Shown here piece by piece: positions 58,961 through 64,000 of a DNA stretch of 64,000 bases (its first letter is position 1; each line of letters starts with the position of its first letter). The translations under genes were made by a program, and so were the position numbers. Origin of the DNA: Acanthopleura granulata. Its lineage: Eukaryota; Mollusca; Polyplacophora; Chitonida; Chitonidae. Below the pieces are notes generated by a model, which ran no database searches, had not been told where the DNA came from, and saw nothing but the letters and a program-made list of their open reading frames with translations. Where the stretch lies: the NCBI GenBank assembly GCA_016165875.1, contig JABBOT010000009.1, positions 17,850,790-17,914,789 on the forward strand. Direction: 5' to 3'.

Positions 58961-60598
58961 AGAGGACAAAATCAAGTTAATATAGGAGGTTTCATTGGGG
59001 CAGCGATCCATTTGTCTTCCAATGGAATGGTTAGTTTTTGCTACAGGACTAACCAGGTTTTATTTGTTTCACTAAATGACCATTGTTTGGATAAAACAGC
59101 TGGATTGAAAAACTTGTAGAAGTGTACAATGATGCCTTGTATCAATGTATTGATCTCTAATAATTGAGCTTACGAAGTTTTTGTTTTTTTATTGGGAGGG
59201 GAGGTTGTTGTGCATATATGCATGTACTTTTATGCAAATTTTAAAAATCATGATCTTCTGAGCCCATAAGTAAAATCGAAACACTGGTTCTCTTCACCAA
59301 AATTTGGTGTGGGCGATTTCTTTTGTAAAGTAGCTCCCTCCCCTCGCAATTCCCTCTTCAGTTGAAAATTTAAATGTCCACCACATAAATTTGTTAATTT
59401 TTTTTTCATTTATACGAAGGGTTGCATTTATTTTCATGTGTCTTAGCATCATCGAGCTTCCCAGTTGAGGCAAAAGTGATGCTGTATCTGTTTAGGTTAA
59501 AGACAGACAAAAATTTACATGATCCATCATGTTTTCTTCTTGAGTTTTGCTGATGTCCAGCTCTTGCTAGTCAGCAAATAATGCGTGCCTGTTGCAGTTC
59601 TTGTTCAATGTGAATAAAGGCAAAACTTAACGATGAACACTGCATCCCAGAAATGGTAGCCTACATAAAGATTTGCTGGATTTCCCCTGAGAAGTTGAAC
59701 TTACCTAAAGTTTGTAGTTTACCTGCACACTCCATTTTCCCCAAATCATAAAACTGGCTGCAGCCATGAAAGTAAAAAATTCGTGAACATAGTTTTAAAC
59801 AACAGTGAAATTACACAAATTTATAATTAAATCAGTAACCTTCAAGTCAGATAAAGCTTTCTTTCCCTGACCATCTTAAGTCAAGTTTAACTTACCCATC
59901 CATCTTTGAAATCCCACCTTAATGATTGTTTTCAGATTCACTGGAGCTGAATTTTAAAAGCAAAACTGTGATTATATTGTTAAGAGTAATGAATGAGATA
60001 ATGCAGTGATGTGTGTATTGGGGAACAGAAGAAACAGAAACCAAAGCATGACTATGGCTCACTGTGGGCTGGTAGGACTCACAAGGCAAGAATATGTTTC
60101 TCTACAGTCTAAAGGATTGATGAGTGAAACACTAAAGTGAGTGGGAGCTGAGCACTGCAGCCGAGTTGTCATTAACTGAGAATGGGCAATTAAAATCAGT
60201 CTGTGATACAGCTGAGGGAGACTCAGGGTTTTAGAAAGGATGTTTCTCTGCTTAATAATTAACAACTGAAGTGTGTCCCTTGTGGCAACATGTTTTCACA
60301 TTTATAATACAAAAGGATGTCGGAGTGGAAAAAAAAATGGCCTCAAGCCAAGGGTTATCTTTCCTTGCATTATCAATGATTATCAAAGCTGGTGAAGCAG
60401 AATAAGTTAATTTCAACAAAAAGTTGGCCAGGGAGGGAAAAAATATCCTTGCAAAAGCGAGGAAAAGAACAAGGGAGATTGAGCGACTGAACAGCAAATG
60501 TTATCACTTTGGGCTGCAGGCTCTTCAGCTTTAGAGATCTCCACTCGTTTTTGTACATTGAAATGAGAATGTGCCGAAAGGCATTTTATTTGAAGATT

Positions 60599-60620
60599 GG
60601 AGAGAGAGAGAGAGAGAGAG
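60599..60620 (+). repeat. (GA)n microsatellite
   Basis: About ten uninterrupted GA units. Confidence 0.8.
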
Positions 60621-60879
60621 CGTCTCCGAAAAAAAGTGCAACATTCATCTCCGAAGTTCTTGATACCCGGAGGATGTATTTGCCACAGAAGATTTGAGCT
60701 AGCTGCCTGACATGTTTCTTTTCTGACAGTTAAGGGTTTCCTTTTTCTTTACTTCTTTTTTTCTCTTTTCTTTTTAGTGACTGCATTAATCAGATTTTTT
60801 CACACAGCTCACGGCTGATAGCGTGCTTGAATGGGGAAATAAATTAGATCAAGGGATTATGTAATACAGTGTCAGTAAA

Positions 60880-61090
60880 ATTAGTGTCCAGAGACTGCCA
60901 TGACTTAAGATTTAGACAGCTAAGCTTCCTGACAAGTTTATGGTTGCTAGAGATGCGCTCAGCAGGGAGTTGTCTAATTAATTAAACGCCAATTGCCATT
61001 GTTTACTGGAATTCCCTCCCCTCTGCATAGCATACAGCTAACTCTTTACATTGCACTGTTGTATGCCATTACACGTGGCTTAATGAGGTC
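60880..61090. other. Candidate enhancer with homeodomain, SOX and FOX cores
   Basis: CTAATTAATTAAAC (60974-60987) is followed by CCATTGTTTAC (60996-61006), in which a SOX site (CCATTGTT) overlaps a perfect Forkhead core (TGTTTAC). A further CATTGCACTGTTG follows. The combination in about 40 bases is suggestive of a developmental enhancer. No coding content. Confidence 0.3.
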
Positions 61091-61865
61091 TGTTGTTCAG
61101 CTAACAGTTTAAGACTTATGTTGTGCAGATGTTCCTTTTGTTTTTGCTTCTACAAGCCAGTTTTACTTAAGTTTTGATTTAAATTCCTTGAAGTCATGAT
61201 TTTGTACATTTTTCTGACCCTGTGGTATATGTGGTGTAAACAGTGTACAGAACAATGTGTCATCGTGTTTGAATTCAAACTAACCTGATGTGACTAGTAA
61301 TGAAAATGTCAGTTGAACTGTTCTGAATTAGACCATTTGGCTATGGATTTCTTTAGCTTGTTGATTTTATCAACCTTTTGATAGCACAAGTAGTTAGATC
61401 ATTTCTCCCATTTTGAACTGTAGTTATTTTGGATTTCTTTGGGTTGAGTGAGGTTTTTATGTTTGTCATAAGAATTTTGACATTTGTTGGTGAATTTGAT
61501 TTTTTGTAACCAGAAAATTAAATAGGTTCTCAGTAATCTTGAATAGAGGAGCTGAACATGAAAATGTGGAAAGAATTATACTAATATACAAAAATTACAC
61601 GCCTGACGCCTTACAAAGAAGAGCATGATTGCAAACATGCGCAGTTTGAAACATCTTTCATTGGGTTAACTGTATACTTCTTAATTTACATGTCTTGAGT
61701 TAATTCTAGGCAATATGGATTTGAAACTGTCACCGAAGTGTTAACATGTATTGCAGTGTTTTAGCATTAGGTTGGAGTGGTATTAAAGATTCAGAAAAAT
61801 TCTGTTCACAAGCAGTCTGCTTGTCCTGCCTCTTGTTAGAACAAAGGGTTTATATACATCTCAAA

Positions 61866-62080
61866 ATACCCTAAATGGCCTGAATTTTCGTCGGTTACAA
61901 AGCTGCTCATCTTACCTGACTCTGAGTTCACTGTTAATTGTAAAAAGCTGATTTCAGGTTTGTTTGATTGGTACATGTGAGATGATAAGCTTGTGGAAAA
62001 ATGCAAGTTCCAACTCCAAAATCAATAAACTATTTATTTGTCTTGAAAAATACACTTTGTGGGCGAAATTTTAGGTGAGT
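61866..62080. mobile_element. Inverted-repeat (MITE-like) element, copy 4
   Basis: Left end CTAAATGGCCTGAATTTTCG, right end GGGCGAAATTTTAGGTGAG. The interior carries TGCAAGTTCCAACTCCAAAA and TATTTATTTGTCTTGAAAAA, matching copy 2 in order. Confidence 0.65.
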
Positions 62081-62879
62081 ATGTGTATTGAGCTTGTACT
62101 AGAGCAATCCATTCAAATCTGAGGGTTTGTATATTTAGTCAGTTTTTGACACCGAGATATAAAATTTACAAAGTGTCTTACACATTTATGAGTGCTGAGT
62201 AAATCTAAACCCTCTTGTGAATTTTTTCACGTGATTTATCACCCTTGGAGCAGGGAATTTATTATGGCTCTAACTCATAACTGCCCAAATTATCTTCATC
62301 TGTTAGTCATAAATATGAAGAAGTATATTTGCTGTTGACAGAATAAACTTGAACTGGGTAAATCTTAAGTGTGATTGACTGGTAAACTTAATATCTAGCA
62401 AGTTAAAAGACTGTTTTTCCAGTTGTTTCTTTTATTTAGTTGCTTCTTTTTTGTTATGTTCATCAGTCACTGAGACTTTTATGCATGTGCGTCACATGAA
62501 TTGTGTGATGCATCTGATTTATACTAGCAAGGATGAAACACTGGGTTTTATTACGTTACAAAGAAAGAAAGAAAAGAATAAACATTGCATTGTACATCAG
62601 TGTGCATGGGAAAGAAGTCTAGGAAGTCAGTACACACCAATTATGTAACGATATGTATACAAGTGTGCAGAATAGCAGTTTTTTCTTTAATAAGATTCCA
62701 AGCAATTAATTTGAAAAACAGGCATCTACACTGGTAAACAGATATATGTCTACTGCTGCATGTATTCCAAATGTTGAACACATCAGTCAGTTGGACAGAG
62801 ACATGAGAATGCCTGTGTTCAGGTGTAAATTAAGCTGATATTTGTGTCAGTGTTCATTCGCAAAGAGTCATCGGGGATT

Positions 62880-63330
62880 TACTGGTTCGTTGTCATGGTA
62901 ATGAGTGTGTACTGGTTAAGACTGACTATCTCCCCATCCCCGTCGGAAGGGTTTGGTCCCTAGCCCATGGCAAGCTGACAAATTAACCGTCAAATCCACT
63001 GATAGGTGGGTAATTGTCCCCCCTATTACACAGCAGGCTGGGGATCCTCCTGACACATTGGGGCTGCTGATTAAGTGACTGTGCTCAGAGATGGGGTCAT
63101 CTGGAACGCTTCGCCGCATTCTCAAGTGGCCAAAGGATGTCACTGCAGAGTATGGGCACTTTACAGCTTTTCGCTGGTTTCACTGGGAGTGCACAGATTT
63201 AGACTACAATGGGCCTCGAAACGGCTACTGAAATAGCCCACCAGTTAGACGTTCCCATCAATGGGAGAGCAGCTCCTTCAGTGTTGCAAGCAGATTTTAT
63301 CCAAATTTTTCCCTTGCACCCTTGACTGAT
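62880..63330. other. Candidate conserved non-coding island
   Basis: Even-composition DNA with a near X-box (GTTGTCATGGTAAT at 62889-62902, one mismatch) and AAATTAACCGTC. Frames on the minus strand (75 codons at 62916-63143) are not recognised. Confidence 0.2.
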
Positions 63331-63639
63331 CCCCTCTTTCCCATGGTTATTTTTAAGCTCTCCTTCTGCTTGGGCCACCTTAGCTCACCATTGGAGAATG
63401 CTCCCTTGGGTAAGGGGCTAATTGTTGTCACAGGTAAGAAGATGGTGGCCATAGCAGGAAACACTTACTTTACCTGTGTCCATGTACCTGCCCTGGAAAG
63501 GTATGCGAGAAAACTGAACTTAAACAGGTTAGAATTTGGTCAGTCAATGGCATAGCAACATGTCCATCAAGGGACTGGTGTGCCATCGTGCCATTATTAC
63601 ATATATACTGTTGTGATATTGAAATAATGGTAATTAAAT

Positions 63640-63870
63640 ACATCAACCCCAGATTGGATTATAGGGAAGGCTTTAAATTTGGTACTTTTTGCTGCCTCGC
63701 TTGGCATTCAGCACTCAGAGGTTAGAGCGAGGAAACAGGACTGATCGGCCTGGTGCCAGTATAATGTGATTGAGTGAGGTGTCATGTCGGGTGTCTTCAG
63801 CATGATCGCCTGGTAGCGACAGTGACTCAATCTTGCCGCAAGACACAGCGTGCATACATTCTGCTTAATC
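63640..63870 (+). mobile_element. SINE-like element, family 2, copy 3
   Basis: Core words shared with the other copies: TTGCTGCCTCGCTTGGCATT, CAGAGGTTAGAGCGAGGAAA, TGCCAGTATAATGTGATTG, TGTCATGTCGGGTGTCTTC and AGCATGATCGCCTGGTAGCG. The head is degraded. Confidence 0.6.
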
Positions 63871-64000
63871 CTCCTCATCATGTAAATGAAAACTTGTTGA
63901 GCACAACATAAAGCCAGAGCATACATACACACTATCAGCTTTGCTGCAAACTGTGACAAGCATTTATACAGCCCATGTTATTTTGTCTGAGTGTTCAGCT

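Larger units (their letters stand above)
53586..64000 (+). other. AUTS2: Intron after CDSEPSDDDR, running off the window
   Basis: It starts at donor GTGAGT, and no downstream exon was found, so the intron is at least 10.4 kb. The first kilobase is GC-richer, with a GGCT tetranucleotide tract and a patch that may be a decayed mobile element. 57440-61090 contains the densest regulatory-looking DNA of the window. Two SINE-like and two inverted-repeat elements are present. Stretches such as 55700-55900, 59100-59990 and 61100-61850 hold nothing I can name. Confidence 0.55.

Noticed and set aside
53586..64000. Next AUTS2 exon (expected to resemble A-S-D-A-S-S-E-K-L-F)
   Set aside because: No acceptor followed by a matching peptide was found. 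Frames such as the one at 57901-57990 (VSEDARNV) are not similar enough.
1..64000. CRISPR array, prokaryotic operon or integrated virus
   Set aside because: The tandem repeats lack unique regular spacers, there are no long bacterial-type genes, and no viral protein was recognised.

Overview
The window looks like intronic sequence of one large animal developmental gene. The base composition is AT-rich, the ORFs are short and interrupted, and there are GT-AG exons, SINE-like elements, minisatellites and scattered ACATGTAC words. The SINE and repeat flavour suggests a marine invertebrate, most likely a lophotrochozoan such as a mollusc or brachiopod. The clade is an inference and was not tested by any search.

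The key identification is a plus-strand gene of the AUTS2/FBRSL1/fibrosin family. Three short phase-0 exons at 45559-45678, 46817-46846 and 53556-53585 encode, in order, a peptide ending SRSTSRDQLSD, then GSTHSSIGYL, then CDSEPSDDDR. Joined, these follow the conserved N-terminal block of vertebrate AUTS2 (SSSRERLSD, a short Ser/Gly/aromatic linker, CDSDSDQEEK) and of FBRSL1 (SSRDPLSD, linker, CDSESGPDDK). A further phase-0 exon at 13015-13173 encodes a Lys/Asn/Ser-rich segment that suits the basic stretch before that block. The N-terminal exon with the FAMTSF-type motif and everything after CDSEPSDDDR, including the main AUTS2 domain, were not found and probably lie outside the window.

Layout: 1-13014 is upstream intron or 5' flank, with small repeats and a CpG-richer NF-Y-box region near 5.4-6.2 kb. 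13015-13173 is an exon. 13174-45558 is a 32.4-kb intron holding a 45-bp minisatellite (15.1-16.1 kb), a promoter-like block with a full CTCF consensus (14.4-14.7 kb), a possible alternative first exon at 31371-31403, and several islands that look like conserved regulatory DNA. 45559-45678 is an exon, and 46817-46846 and 53556-53585 are 30-nt microexons. The 46847-53555 intron carries a 62/64-bp minisatellite. 53586-64000 is the next intron, with dense regulatory-looking islands at 57.4-61.1 kb.

Mobile DNA consists of at least two tRNA-derived SINE families and a dispersed family of elements of about 200 bp with inverted-repeat ends. I saw no convincing second protein-coding gene, canonical tRNA, rRNA or CRISPR array. 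Small exon count, very long introns and many candidate regulatory islands resemble the organisation of vertebrate AUTS2.
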